Positions 39,053 through 50,778 of a stretch of DNA of 64,000 nt are shown here, piece by piece. Position 1 is the stretch's first letter, and every line of letters begins with the position of its first letter. Under the pieces are notes generated by a model. That model saw only the letters and a list, made by a program, of their open reading frames with translations, made no database searches and was not told the DNA's origin. The stretch covers positions 18,396,228 through 18,460,227 of the forward strand of contig JAGGNK010006892.1 in NCBI GenBank assembly GCA_017590115.1, in the 5' to 3' direction. The position numbers and the translations under genes are program-made. The stretch comes from Montifringilla adamsi. Its lineage: Eukaryota > Chordata > Aves > Passeriformes > Passeridae.

Positions 39053-42000
39053 GTTAAACACTCACTAAAACAATCCACAAGTAATAATAAAAAAGTTGAA
39101 ATGTTTTATAAAAACATGGTTACCCAAGCTGGATTACAAAATAAATTTGCCTTATATTAATTCAGTCATATCCTCTATATATGTCACTATGAAATATAGT
39201 GACAGTTTATCTATGCTGTGTGACAATACATGGACTCTGCCAAACAAACTAAATAAAAAAAAGTTCATCTTCTAAATAATTATTTCATTTGAACATTTAA
39301 TACCTGCTATTGTAAATAACTTAAAATATTAATACTGTGCACACTACTGTAAACAATATAGGCACTATTTAAGTGGTAACAACAACAACAAGAAATAAAT
39401 AGCAGAATATGTAGAAAAAAAGAAATTTACTTTAGCAGCTTTGCTAACTTTGGTCTTAGGACCATTCAAAAGACATTTTAAAACACTGAGTTCTGGGGTA
39501 TTTTTAAATACAGTGTATTTTTAAATACACTGAAAACCTTTTAAATTCTACAGTTCCAGACATTATTTACATGCCTTCCCCAAGCATTCACTAGTAGCCT
39601 CTGTTGTTTGCTAGGTTGCACAGAGAGTCTGTCCCTATTTGACCTCACTCACTAAAACTACAGGATACTCCAACAACATCCACAAAAGGAGTGAAATTTT
39701 CCCCAGTGTTTAAGTGGCAGAAGTTAGGTCACAGGATGGTGCACCCACATCAACCACGAAGTCATGAAATAAAGGGACATGGTTCAAAGATGCAGCTAGG
39801 AAGCAGCAAGAGACAACAATCAAGCCAGCAATTATAAAGCCAAAAACAAGAGGTCAGTCAGATTCACAAACTGACACAGCATCTTCACCAGCAAATTCCT
39901 ACCTTAGATATCTTTATTTTATACTTGTGTTATGAAACTTCAATATTTTTCCTGATTAATAAAGGTAATTGATTCTACTAAACATTTAAGTTCCCTTTTA
40001 ACAATAAACTCTATTGCTTTCGTGTTTTAGAAAGGAAAAAAATTACTTTAGAATAGTTGTTTGCAACAAAACTAATTGCATTTCCATGTTTGCAACTCTT
40101 CTTAGAGGTGTGGTGTCTGGCATAGTAGTTTAGAAAGGAAGGTCAATACCTGACTACCAAAGTAACAAGTCCCTGTCCTGGCACCCTGATTGAGAGAAGA
40201 CAGAACAAATTTGCAAGGAGATGCTCCGTGGTATGTTCACATTGCCAGGTGCTGCTGCCATGTAAAAAGCAGATGATTGGTTTTGAGTTTTGGCCAAGGT
40301 GCAAAATTACTTTAGTGAAAACTTTAACTAGGAAAAAAGCAACCAAAAAAAAAAAAGAGAGAGAGAGAAAGAAACAAAGAGTTATGTCAATTATAGCATA
40401 TTGTGTACAGAGAATGACATCAGCACACCTCAAAACTTGTGCATCAGCACACCACAGGTTACATAAAAATTACCAGTCTGCCTAGTTAATAACATTTCTG
40501 ATATTTGGAAAAAGCACTGTCAGGCTGAAAAGGACAATTACAGCCATTCCTTTCTGTTCTAAAGGCAAAGGCAGAAATTATGCTTTACATAGAATAAGTA
40601 CTGAACACTACCATAGCTTTGGAATATATCTCTAATTTTAAAGTACAAAGAAAGGTTGAGCAATTGACAGGGAAGAGGACATACAATTAGATACACTTAA
40701 CAGGCCAGTGGGTTGCAACACTTGAGAAGGAGAGAGGCACTAAATTTACATCAGCAAACCAGAACTCAGCAATATTTCATTTCAACTAGAAGTTGAACTA
40801 TTGATATTTTAGGCTAGAGGGAAAAAAGGTAATAATTTTTTTACCACCATGATCCCACTCATCGACTCCCTACACCCTCTGTCAACCCAGGGTCCAAGAA
40901 TTACAGAAAAAATGTTCTAAAATTAGTTTGGAGACTTAAAAAAAATAATTTATTTAGAAAAGGGTAGTGGTCTCCAGGCCCAAAATGTCTGCTATTTGAG
41001 AGTGAAGAACTACCTGCATTCTTACAGCAACCAGCGTAACAAAATCATGCGGTGATTCAGCACCAGAAGCAAATGAAAACTGTGACAAAAATATCTGGGT
41101 CCTACACCTTAATAAAGACAAGTTATTTTCTTTCATTAGCCCTACCTAAGGAATGACTTCATATACAAATAAATTTTTCAGACATTAAAAAAACCAAACA
41201 AAACCACCACAGGATAATTCAGAAACAGGAAAGATTTTGCAAGGGCTTTAAGCTCGCACAGAATTAGTCCTACCAACTTTAACAAGCTCTTTAGACTCAA
41301 GTAACTCTGTGAAAAATCAGGGAAGTATGCAATATGCTGACAATTCCAGAAAGAGACGACAAGACAGGCATTTGAAACTCTTCAGAAAAAGCATCAGTCT
41401 TTCTTTGCATTTACACAGCACTCACTCGAAAGAGATGCCACAAGCTGGAGTCTCTGTTCACACACAGAGTAAAGTGGCTGTAACAACACCAGCATCCTTA
41501 CACAGGACGTTTAACCAAATGGAACTGCAGAAAGCAAAAACCTCCCAGACTAAATAAGAAAAGAACCACAAAATAATGGTGATAAAATGTAGCTCAACTG
41601 CTTCAAGTACCAGACGGGGAAGACTCCAATGGACAGGTAATGCTACATCAGTATAAGTTTACACAGTAAGTAAGAATGGATAATCTGTTACTTTTAAATT
41701 TCACAAAATGGATTATTGTTCTTTTTTCCTTTGTCAGTACATCTTACAAACTTAGAATCAGTCTACTTGAAAAGACTTCTTCCTTCTGAAAGCACTGGAA
41801 TACATGAAAAATATCTTCAAGCACATTATGGAGTACAAAAAGAACTGGCCAATTTCTTGGACAGCAAGTGTGTTACTTAATATTCTTTGCCCTGTTAACA
41901 CAGGAACTGGGTTCTGCAGCTAAGATACTTAGATTTTTTTTTTTTTTTCCAAGATTCACGAGAGTTCAACTTTAACTAATATATTTGATTACCACTTCTT

Positions 42001-44040
42001 TATTCAAGAAAACAAACAGCCTTTAAACTTACTTCGAAAACAGAATGAAACAACTAAGACTCTTTCTGGAAGTGTCATTATATCAATTATTGCTTACTTG
42101 CATAGATATAATTTAGTATTAATTTCCCTTTTATAAACACACACAAGAGTGACAACACCTTTTACACCATCCCAGTACAACACTGTCTTTAGCAGCTGTT
42201 GCTGAAAAATCGCTATTCTCAAAATGAATGAAACCTTACTGACAGTACCTCTTGGAATTCTGCTGTAAGTCAACCAGTTAAACCTATAACCTTAGAAATT
42301 CCAGACTTTCATACAGAGGAAGAGAAAAACAGTATAAAGGCCAAACAAAAAGGAGAGTCAAATATGACCTGGCTTAAAAGAGCAATTAATGTACGAATCC
42401 AGAAACCAGCATATCACATCTGGGCTAGTGTTAACTATTTGTTCATTTAATTTCAAAACCCTTGGCTTGTTGAATCCTCCTTACTTTGTAAGTCTTTTAA
42501 CCAATGCATCTCCAAACCTTCAAGTCCTTAGCATCAAGCTAGCCAATATCTTTGCCACTACAGAGACATGAAGTTTGTTTGACTGTTGTTATATTGCCTC
42601 ATGCTGAGTCCTATCCAAATCCTTCCATCAACATTATGCTGTATTTTCTATTTTTGCTGATTTTCACAAGAGTAGCAATACAACACCACAATGCCACAGA
42701 AACATAACCTAAGTACTGGAAGATTCCTAAGGACACAAATGCACAACACAACCACTATGATCATATCACATAGCAATCAGCTTTCCATGGTTTTCAGAAA
42801 CAACATTTCACCACTGGTATTTTCCCACTAGAAAGATTCCTGAAAATAATTCACTTCTGAAAACACAAGAGATACTAAGTTAACTCTTGGCTATTGTTCC
42901 CTACTAGAATGGGGTCAGAAGCCTACAGGCTGTAGGAAATGAAAGTAAAGTAACTTTAAGAATAGTATGAAAATGAAGAAATTATTTCAAAGGCCAACTG
43001 CAATTCCCAAATGGAAATCTCTGCAGCGATTTCTGAGAGCACTGCATCAGGTGTCAAGTGTTCAGCTTCTCTCTTTCTACACAGCAAAAAACACACTCCT
43101 GTTAAGGATGACAAAGTAAGAGGCACTCTTATAAGATCCAAGAAGAAAAAAGAAATCTACCTTTACCTCAGAGCAATATATAGATTTCTCCTGCTCTGTC
43201 AAGGCTACAGGCACCATAGTAGGGAAAAAATGCAGCACTTCTTCTTTTTTTCCCCTGTACTTTTGAAAATGAGTCATAAAAATGTTTTTACATAAAAAGG
43301 TTTTTACTCCAGAAAAAATAAAGGGTTGAAAAAGGCAGCAGCTGACAAAAAAAAAACCCTGGCCTCTTATTTTAGACTCTCCCTCTTAGAAAAGATCTCC
43401 CTCCCTTTGGTTAAAGTATTGCAATGCAATAGCAAAAGGATACTATGTGTATATATCACAATCAGTACTGTTACTGATTTGTGGGCTTAAAAATAGTTGA
43501 GGAATGCAAGAAAGTTTACCATCACAGTCACCTGGACTTCATATACAAATTATCTGAGACAATGGCTTTCTTGTGGTCTGTACTTGAAAAACAGAACATA
43601 ATTAATATATTAAGCAATTAAACAGAGAAAATGAGGTACATCTATAATTAGTCACTTTATTATTCTTACATTAAAATTTAAACTTGCAAAGTGCCATTTT
43701 GGAAATGTTCTTATGTTAGGTTTTGGAAAAAAGAGGAAAGTCAAGCAGAAGTAAAATCCAAGAAACAAAACCTTCAAAGCAAAAGTTTTCAGCTGGTAGC
43801 TCCCACTCCATTCTCAGTTTCTCAGAGACCATCATGCAGCAACAACATGGTTAGAACTGAGCAGCAGGTGTGTAATTTGCATGTGAAAATATTTTTAGAA
43901 GACACACATGAATAGCGTATGCTCTCAGCCCAAGTACAATTTTCTACGCAAATAAATGCCCTGAATATTGTTTCCCCAACATTCTTAACTATGTTTCAGA
44001 TAATGGTTTCTTGTACAGATTTTTTACTCTTTGAATGCAC

Positions 44041-44095
44041 CATATATATATGCATAGATATATATATATATACATAGATACACACATATATATAT
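44041..44095. repeat. TA-rich microsatellite
   Basis: An interrupted (TA)n tract, with TGCATAGA, TACATAGA and CACACA interruptions, covers about 55 bases. It is likely length-polymorphic. Confidence 0.85.
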
Positions 44096-44804
44096 CAAGC
44101 ATTAAACAACACTCATTTCAAGAGTTCATCTTGGGGTTTGGGGGGAGACTGAGTCTTCACTGTGCCTGTGTAATCACAAAGTTGGCAAATAATGCTTGAA
44201 CAGAGTGCAACAAGAGGATGATTCCCCGATTCAGGAAGTTAAATCAGACATGGATGTTCATTCACCTGCCTGAAGCAAAGGAGCTTCAAAAATTGTATCT
44301 TAAAACACTCCTAATTCTTTCTATGTTATGCAAAAAGTTTCAAAAGGCAGATAGGAATTGATAAAACAAGAAATGAGCCATGTGCTCATGCACTGTTAGT
44401 TAAATCGCAACCAAACCTAGTCAAATTGACACAACATGCAAGACAAAACTCCATTTGAGCAAACAGCAGTCTAACTAGATCACAAAGTTATTATGAGTCC
44501 ACATCTGGAACGCTCAAATCAATTCCTAGTGACTGTGGAGTTGGCATCAAGTAGTAATTATTACTATAGGACTGTTTTGTTCAGGAGAAATGAAGTTTTA
44601 TGGTAAAATGAGATGAAAAACATCAGTTTCTTTTCTTTGCCAACACACAAATTCTGTTCCTCAGGCATATGGAAAAACTCAGGTTCTGGATTCTGTCTGT
44701 GGCAGGAGCTTTCCTTTAATCAACTTGAATGTCAGGGAGGAAAAAAGATAAAGGACACCAGTAAATCCTACTGTGGTTCTCAGGGGTATATAAAAAAACC
44801 ACCT

Positions 44805-45030
44805 GAAATCATAGACCTTTGGGTTGGAAGGGACCTTTAAAAGCTCATTTAGTCCAACCTCACACAATGAGCATGGACATCTACAAGACGAGGTTGCTCA
44901 GAGCCCTGACCAAAATGACCTTGAATGTTTCCATGGATGAAGCATCTCCCACCTCTCTGGCAACCTGACAGTTTTTCACCACCCTCATTGTAAAGTATTT
45001 CTTTCTAGACCTTGCTAAAATGTCTGTCCC
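44805..45030 (-). mobile_element. CR1 LINE, 3' end fragment
   Basis: The plus strand shows AATCATAGACC then GGGTTGGAAGGGACCTTTAA, a TTTAGTCCAACCTC block, GAGGTTGCTCAGAGCCC and GACCTTGAATGTTTCC. These are the order and wording of a complemented CR1 3' end. It is truncated and lacks coding capacity. Confidence 0.9.
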
Positions 45031-46169
45031 CAAATATAAGTTAATTTACCAAAAAAGTTGGGGGTGGGAGGGAGGAGTCAAAGTGGAGGCATTAGGTGGC
45101 TTTAAAAATCTTAACAGTATTGAGTTATGAATTCTAACTTACCAGAGAACTGGGATCTAGTACTAGAGCTTTTTTAAAATCAGCCCATGCTAACAAGCAG
45201 GAAAAACATCTATTTAATCCTTCCAGAGCACAAACACACACAAGTAAACATCTTTTACCACATTATCTCTTACGTTTTACACACTTGAAACAAAAGTTTG
45301 TGGAAGGCTAAAATAAAACGGCAGACTCTAGTCACCCCTGGGAAAAGGTAAAACTTACACTACAATCAAAACACTAATGAAGCAAACCCCAACATCAATC
45401 TTAAAAACAGGTACTCATGACATAATTCTTCACAAATCTCATTGCAGTATTTCTCCAGTCAGGAGAAACTTCCTCCAATAGAACAAAATACTCTCAAACA
45501 TTAATTCAACCTTGACAACACTGCTGCACAAATTAAAGGAATAACTACAGCAAAAAATTAGATTACGGATGTTACGACGGACCCGTTATAGTAACACAAC
45601 ATTTCACAATGCAAATCATACAGTGCTAAGCGCTTTTTAAAAACGCAACCAGGAGCAGCGTGTCAGGAGAGCAGAGGCAGGCAGCAGGAGAGAAGGCATT
45701 TCTGTGCTATCACTGGAATGACTCACTGCTCAGCCCCGGGGAGCAGGAGGCTGGGGCAGCACTGACAGCTTTCCTGACGCAAGAGAAGCGGAGCACTGAC
45801 CTAAATGCCGCAGCTGCTGCGCTCCTTGCAGCTCAGCCCGAGGAAAAGGGGCCAGCATGGATTCAAGGGCCAGCCACAAACACTCGAGCTCCTGCAGCCC
45901 GAGGCTGCTGCTGCTGCAGAGCCGCTCGCCGAGACCCCCACATCACCTCGACCTCTTGAGCCTGATACTTCCAAAAACGACTGCGAGGCGAGCTCTAGGC
46001 TGACATTTAGAGCAGAGATTTTCAACAGGGAGCTGCGCATCCCCGCAGCGCTTCGGCGGCAGCAGCAGAACTGGCCGCCCCAGGGTCTCGGGCAGAGAGT
46101 CACACGGGAGGCACCGAGCCTCGGACAAGGTTAAACCCCACCCTGGGCGCGCCTTTAGGCAGCTATTCA

Positions 46170-46700
46170 ATGGCCCGCAGGTTAATCATTTACTCCCTGC
46201 CCCGGGCACCGCGCCGAGCGGCGGCGCGGCCGCTCCCGCCACAGGGGCGAGCGCTGCGGGGCCGCCGCCCCCCGGGCCTCGGCTGTTGGGGAGCAGCTGC
46301 GGGCCCCTCCCTGCCCGGGGAGGCGCCGCAGGACCGGCCCTCGCCGCCATCCCCTCCCACCGCGCTGCGTGAGTGACGGAGCGGGGCGGAAGGACGCGGA
46401 GGAGAGAGGGAGGGAGCGAGAAATACCTCGGGCGCTGCTGGCCCCGCTCGGCGCAGCCCAGGGCCCGCCCGGCGGTGGCTCCGCCTCTCCTGGCTGCCGG
46501 GAGCGGGGCGGGCCGGGCCCGCATGGAGGCGAGAGCCCCGGCCCGGCCCGGTCCGGTCCCTTCGGTGCGACCGGGGCGGAGAGCGGGGGGGTGTCGCGGG
46601 TCCCGAAATGCCGACTGAGTATTTCATGTCAGTAGCGTTGCGGGGGAGGGTGCGGGCCTTCCGCGCCTCGCCCGTCAGAGATGCGCCCAGAGAGGCACCG
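46170..46700. promoter_or_regulatory. USPL1: CpG island, USPL1 promoter region
   Basis: CpG density rises from about 46.02 kb and peaks at 46.17-46.60 kb. It holds GCGGAAGG (an ETS-like site near 46387), a GCCGCCATCCC YY1-like site near 46345, and no TATA box on the plus strand. The position, 4 kb before the first USPL1 coding exon and in the right orientation, makes it the USPL1 promoter. It may also drive minus-strand transcription. Confidence 0.8.
46200..46368 (+). other. USPL1: USPL1 non-coding exon 1 (tentative)
   Basis: The best plus-strand donor in the island is CTGC/GTGAGTGAC at 46369, which would splice to the acceptor at 50611. The transcription start is not determinable, so the left limit is nominal. 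A weaker alternative is that exon 1 ends further right, toward 46.65 kb. Confidence 0.35.
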
Positions 46701-49700
46701 TGTGTGTGTGTCCGCCCTCATGTGCCCCTGGCGCGGCTTTCTAGTGTTCAGCGATTAACTCTGTGCACGCTTTTTTCCTCTGCAGTAGCGTGTGGATCAC
46801 TCTGGATGTGGAATAAGAAGTCAGGAGGCAGCGTGTACCCATAGGTTTATCTGAAAAGGCCGGGCACGTTTCGGGGAGGGAGGGAGGGCAGCAGCCCCGC
46901 ACTGGGCCGGCCCTGCCCTGACGGCTGGTTAGGCGGCATCCACACCCCCGTGCCTCTCGTTTCCACTGCCTTGGGACACAGATCGCCTGCCTTCCTGAAA
47001 TCTTGCCTCTTCGCTGCGGCTATAATAAATAAACTGCACTAGTTCAGGCTGTGTTTCTCCTACATTCGCATTTTTGTTTCGGAAGGACTGAATGATTTGC
47101 CAGCAAAACGTAGTCCCTGTCCCTTGTCATACACCCATAAAAGCATTTAATATGTGGGCATCTCAGAGAAGTCTGCCTGTAGAAGAAACTCTTAGAACAG
47201 TGGAGTAATGATGTTGCATGCTGGTTCGTTTTGCAGTGTGATCAGATTTATCTTTATTTGCTTCGTCTATGTTAGACTATTTTCAGGAAGAGAATTTATA
47301 TTTGCCCCCACACCATGGAGCCTTGCAGTTCTGTCCAGTACTTGCAGGCTGTGCCGGAGAGAGAGTTGCTTTCTCACAGGAACAATGTTACTGTTGCATG
47401 TAATAAAATATATTTTGTGGCCAAAACTGTCAATTTTTGAGGGAGGGACTGGGATCTGGTTATTTGTAGTTATGACTAGAAAGAAAAACCTTAGTACTCT
47501 GATTTCTTATTGTGTAAAGAATGGAAAGGTTACTAATACCACTTTCTTTTTCTTTACATTTCTTTCTTTTAATCTTTTCCATATCCCCTTGATGAAGGAA
47601 ACAAGACTTGTAAGATTTACAAAAAGGTTATTTTTAAATGTCCTTTTAGCCTGTAAACAAGGAGATGTCCTCTTCACTGTAGTGTAATCACTGTTGTTGC
47701 CTGCTTTTTGCAGTTTGTAACTGATTCTAATTCATGAGGTATCATTTCTCAAGGTACAGTTATTGTCAAAAAGGCCCAGGTCCCTTTTCCGTAGAATTGT
47801 TTGATGCAGTGGTTTGGGCTGGAAGGGACCTTTAAAGATAATTTAGTTCCAACCCCCGCTGCAGCGGGCAGGGACACCTTCCACTAGACCAGGTTTTTCT
47901 AAGCTCTGTCCCACCTGACCTTGAACATTTCCAATGATAAGACATCCACAGCTTCCTTGAGCAGCCTCTCCCAGTGTCTCATCATCCTGATTGTAGATAA
48001 TTTCTTCCTTTAATCCAATCCAAATCTGCCCTCTTTAAATTTAAAACCACTGCACATTGTACCGTCGCTACAGATCCCAGTAAAAGGCCTCTATCTCTTC
48101 CTCATAAGCCTTTTTTAGTTACTGAAAGGCTGCAGTGAGGTCTCCCCAGAGCCTGCTCTTCTCCATGCTGAACAACCTCAGCTCTCACAGCCTTTCTGCA
48201 CAGGAGAGGCACTCTGTACTTGCTCCAGCAGGTCCACATCAGTTCCTCAGTTCCCAGCACTTCATGGGGGGTCTCACCATGCAGACTGGAGGGGCAGATT
48301 CCCGATCCCACAGTCTGTGTCTCTTTGCTGAAGATAATAAACAGTGTTTGCCTCACTATGGGCCCTTGAGGGACACCACTGGTTTGTGCTTGGTACAGTG
48401 AGCTGCAGCTGTTTGGTTGTGGCCATCCAGCTAGTTCCTCAGGCATTTAGCAGTTCAAGGCCGTATGTCTCTGGATACTTCATCTTTTCCTTATTTTCTG
48501 TCTTCTGCCCTCCCTAGGTCATTGGAGTTTTCATAGGCCAGTTTAATTCCATGGAATAGCAGAAAAACTTGTTCTTTACTACGTTTTCTGCTGTTTTGTG
48601 AGTTCATTTAGTTCATAAAAAATCTGATTAGGGCGTGAGCTGTCAGAGAAAGTGTGGGGAAGGGAAATAAAAGAAAAGTGATGCCTCTATTCTGCAGCAG
48701 CAAGTTGTTCGATTCACTCATCTACTCAAGGAAGTGTAGCCACAGCATAATGATCATTTAGTCACATCCACAGCGTATTTTGCATTACATTTTTCAATAT
48801 TCAGACTTAAAGAAGGAAAGTAGCATTAATTGTTTAGAACATGCCCTAGTAAGGCTGAGCATGTGTTCCTTTGTACTTGCCCGTCTGTAATGCAGTTACT
48901 GCACGTGGCTGTGATGAGTTGTTGCAGTACTTGATGCAGCAGTCTTTTACTTGGCTGTTCTTCTTGGCAGTGTTCATCTGATGCCCAGTGTTTGTACATT
49001 GTGCAAAATCACCACTACCTTCCTGTAATGTAATGTTAGAAACTTTCAAGAGTACAGGCACTCTGCATATCTAGTATTGGCAGACCTATTTTATTTGCTC
49101 ATTGCATTTGTCTTTGAACTAAATTTTTTTTTTAAATGCTATTATATTTGTAAGAGAAATACAAGTATTTCTTTCAGTATTGTGGTACTATTGGCTGGGT
49201 GATTATAGCTGGGGAAGGTATTGTACATCTCAGAAAACCTTATACATCTCAGTATTCAGTCTTTAAAAAGAAAAGCAGAAGTAACAGAAACTGAATACAA
49301 TCAGAAGAAAAAAACTTGTTTTCCTTTTGAGAGAGCTGATAGGGTAAACAGGACCTTGCAAAGAAATACGTTTTAGAAAACCAAGGGGCATGCTTAAAAC
49401 AGAATAACCTGCAGGTTCTTAGTGTTGCTAAGCTTTTGAGTGTGTGATGAACTTTTGTGGTGAGAAATTTCTCAGGAGTTTCTATCATGTCATGTAATCT
49501 GTTTTTTATTTACTCTGGAGTGCTGAGACTGCTTCATGCCAAGGAATTGACTAAAAGTCCCTTGAAAAATAAAGTTATGTATTTTAGTATGATATATCCT
49601 GTGATAAAGGTTCTTATCTGTACAGCTTGTAATTGTATAAACAAGTCAACTTCCTGGCTAGACAAAATATATGATAACAGAGTTGAGTTGCAGTGTGATG

Positions 49701-50611
49701 GTGCTGTTGCTGCTGTGTGAGAAGTCGGGGTGCTTGTCTTTCCTTTACACATCAACAAGCTTGTGTACTTGAGCTAATTCATTAATTTTCACCTTGTATG
49801 AGCCCTGGGCCGTGCTGTTTCTTGTGCAGCCTACAACATTACTTGGAAAGCTAAACATGCTCTAAGGGACATGGATTAATATTTTTATGTTCTTGCCTTC
49901 TATTACAACCATTAGTTTCATCAGACAGGGAATACTGTCTCTACGTGCTGCAGACTGGTAATTCTGAAAAGGGCTGCTGGACACACTGAAGGTTTAAATA
50001 GGATATCGTCTCATTTTGACCCACTCTTAAGTTGCCATGGGGGTCTGATTTGAAATCTGAGTGGTTGTGTTTTTCTCTTGTGCTTTTTTACTTCAAGCTC
50101 TGTTGGTTTTTAGCATTTCATGCAGTTCTGTCGGGTCTCTTCTTGCCAAATATAAGTAGGTCTAGGTTGAACTAGTATTTATAGAATGCCTGGAGAATTT
50201 TTTTTTTTTGTAAGGAGTTGTTGCTGTACTGTATAAAGGGCTGAAAGGACATCATGGTGTGGGAGAGAAATGTTTTTCATTGAAGTAATGAAAAGGGAGC
50301 AGTGTGGCTGAAGGAAAGATACTGCATTGATGACTTTGCAATTCAACTTCCTCATGCATCTTGAAGAGATATATATTTATTCTAGTTAATTTCAAGTCAA
50401 CAGGAGCAGGATTGGATCCCTGTAGTTCTTAATTTAAAGTTTTGAGTTCACAGTCTGCACTAGAACAAAAAAAAAGTATTTTCAGTTTAGGAAATACTCT
50501 TCTGAATTAATTTCCACGAACTATGCAAGCTGCATTGTTGTTGGTATTTTTTTTCCCCCAAACTTCAGTCTAATTTTTCTTTAATTGTTTTATTTACTTC
50601 TTATTTTTCAG
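46369..50611 (+). other. USPL1 intron 1 (tentative left boundary)
   Basis: About 4.2 kb between the putative non-coding exon 1 and the coding exon. It contains the 3' part of the CpG island and a large CR1 (47795-48460). The open frame at 47208-47687 has no family resemblance and is not supported. Confidence 0.5.
47795..48460 (-). mobile_element. CR1 LINE fragment, about 650 bases
   Basis: On the plus strand the copy begins GTGGTTTGGGCTGGAAGGGA and continues through CTTCCACTAGACCAGG, GACCTTGAACATTTCC and GCTGAACAACCTCAGC to GAGGGACACCACTGG and GGCCATCCAGCTAGTTCCT. It therefore includes the 3' end and part of the upstream CR1 sequence, in opposite orientation to USPL1. It is diverged and has frameshifts relative to any coding CR1. 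Confidence 0.92.
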
Positions 50612-50778
50612 GAGTCTTTGAAAAATCCTTAGTGGTCATGACATTGTTACAAGTGACATAAATTAGCCAGTGGCTCAGAATGATGGATACCCAGAAGACT
50701 TCAAATGGTTTGCAAGTGATTGGAGAAGGGACTGGTATAGGGAAATCGACACTCCACATGGTGGGGTATTTGGGAAAA
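50612..50778 (+). CDS. USPL1: USPL1 exon 2 (first coding exon)
   Basis: The acceptor TTATTTTTCAG ends at 50611. Coding starts at the first of two adjacent ATGs (50680, 50683), matching the human MMD start, and encodes 33 residues ending MVGYLGK. The donor is GTCAGT, which has an unusual C at +3. Confidence 0.93.

Larger units (their letters stand above)
38396..44800. other. Non-coding AT-rich stretch
   Basis: Ordinary AT-rich DNA with simple repeats: an A-rich run at 39017, a GA-rich run near 40353-40375 and a TA-rich tract at 44041-44095. No exon or RNA gene is recognised. Confidence 0.6.

Noticed and set aside
45660..46134. Plus-strand frames of about 100 residues before the USPL1 island
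   Set aside because: They lie upstream of the likely USPL1 start, are low-complexity (Ala, Gln, Glu) and do not match the USPL1 N-terminus, which is clearly at 50680.
47208..47687. 159-residue plus-strand frame in USPL1 intron 1
   Set aside because: Hydrophobic, phenylalanine-rich translation of T-rich DNA with no family resemblance, and it lies inside an intron.
48102..48446. Minus-strand 114-residue frame with a SGVPQG-like string resembling a reverse-transcriptase motif
   Set aside because: It falls within the CR1 copy and is a degenerate transposon translation, not a host gene.
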